52,784 nt of DNA from an uncultured Flavobacteriales bacterium (GTDB lineage: Bacteria > Bacteroidota > Bacteroidia > Flavobacteriales > UBA7312), in assembly GCA_913048435.1 (NCBI GenBank), contig CAJWWC010000008.1, positions 1-52,784 on the forward strand. The letters are read 5' to 3'. Below the pieces are notes generated by a model. The model was not told the DNA's origin and made no database searches. It saw only the letters and a program-made list of their open reading frames with translations. Below are positions 52,784 through 52,784 of this stretch, piece after piece; positions within the stretch are counted from its first letter, which is position 1; the number at the start of each line of letters is the position of its first letter. The translations under genes and the position numbers were made by a program.

Positions 52784-52784
52784 A

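Overview
The window comes from an AT-rich, tightly packed genome of a Bacteroidota member, most likely an uncultured marine-type Flavobacteriales. The evidence is TonB-dependent receptors with carboxypeptidase-like N-terminal domains, several type IX secretion (T9SS) C-terminal tails, DUF4249 lipoproteins, a gliding-motility-type C-terminal domain, a Bacteroidota-type tyrosine integrase, and promoters with the Bacteroidota -7 element TAnnTTTG. Convergent genes often end within a few bases of each other. No species can be named from the sequence alone.

Layout. 1-191 is the 3' end of a histone-deacetylase-family gene. 234-13040 looks like a ~12.8 kb integrated island. It is bounded by imperfect 25-bp direct repeats (17 bp identical), one of which abuts the 3' end of tRNA-Pro(GGG), and it has a tyrosine integrase just inside that end. 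Its cargo is an oligopeptidase B-like lipoprotein, an SGNH-hydrolase lipoprotein, a TerB/DnaJ membrane protein, a SHOCT protein, and a tightly linked pair of giant secreted proteins: an 1183-aa Cys/Asp-rich repeat protein with a T9SS tail, and a 1002-aa modular protein with a FISUMP domain. It shows no conjugation genes.

13201-31237 is core chromosome: a TonB receptor with its DUF4249 partner, trxB, an unknown exported protein, rnpB, ridA, a secreted intradiol-dioxygenase-like protein, a PgpH-type HD phosphodiesterase divergent from a thiolase across a 36-A tract, an NlpC/P60 protein, an HtrA protease, a second prolyl oligopeptidase, rdgB-rlmH, and nadC-brkB.

31292-42432 holds two metal-related clusters separated by housekeeping genes. 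The first is a Cys-rich small protein, a TonB receptor with a CC motif, and a DsrE-like protein in one operon. The second is a TonB receptor with a CxxC motif, divergent from a DtxR/MntR-type regulator that overlaps a ZIP transporter gene. Between them lie rocD, rlmD, a TPMT-like methyltransferase, a phosphoribosyltransferase and an ElaA-like acetyltransferase. 42454-50038 carries smpB, dnaK, a DUF4249-like lipoprotein, panB, an RluA-family synthase and priA. The right end has a choice-of-anchor L surface protein with a T9SS type B tail and the T9SS tail of another secreted protein that runs off the window.

Two features recur across the window. At least a dozen genes have a TAnnTTTG-like box only 4-7 bases before the start codon, which implies leaderless mRNAs. 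In three places an intrinsic terminator runs directly into such a box. These patterns helped fix the starts of ridA and rlmD.
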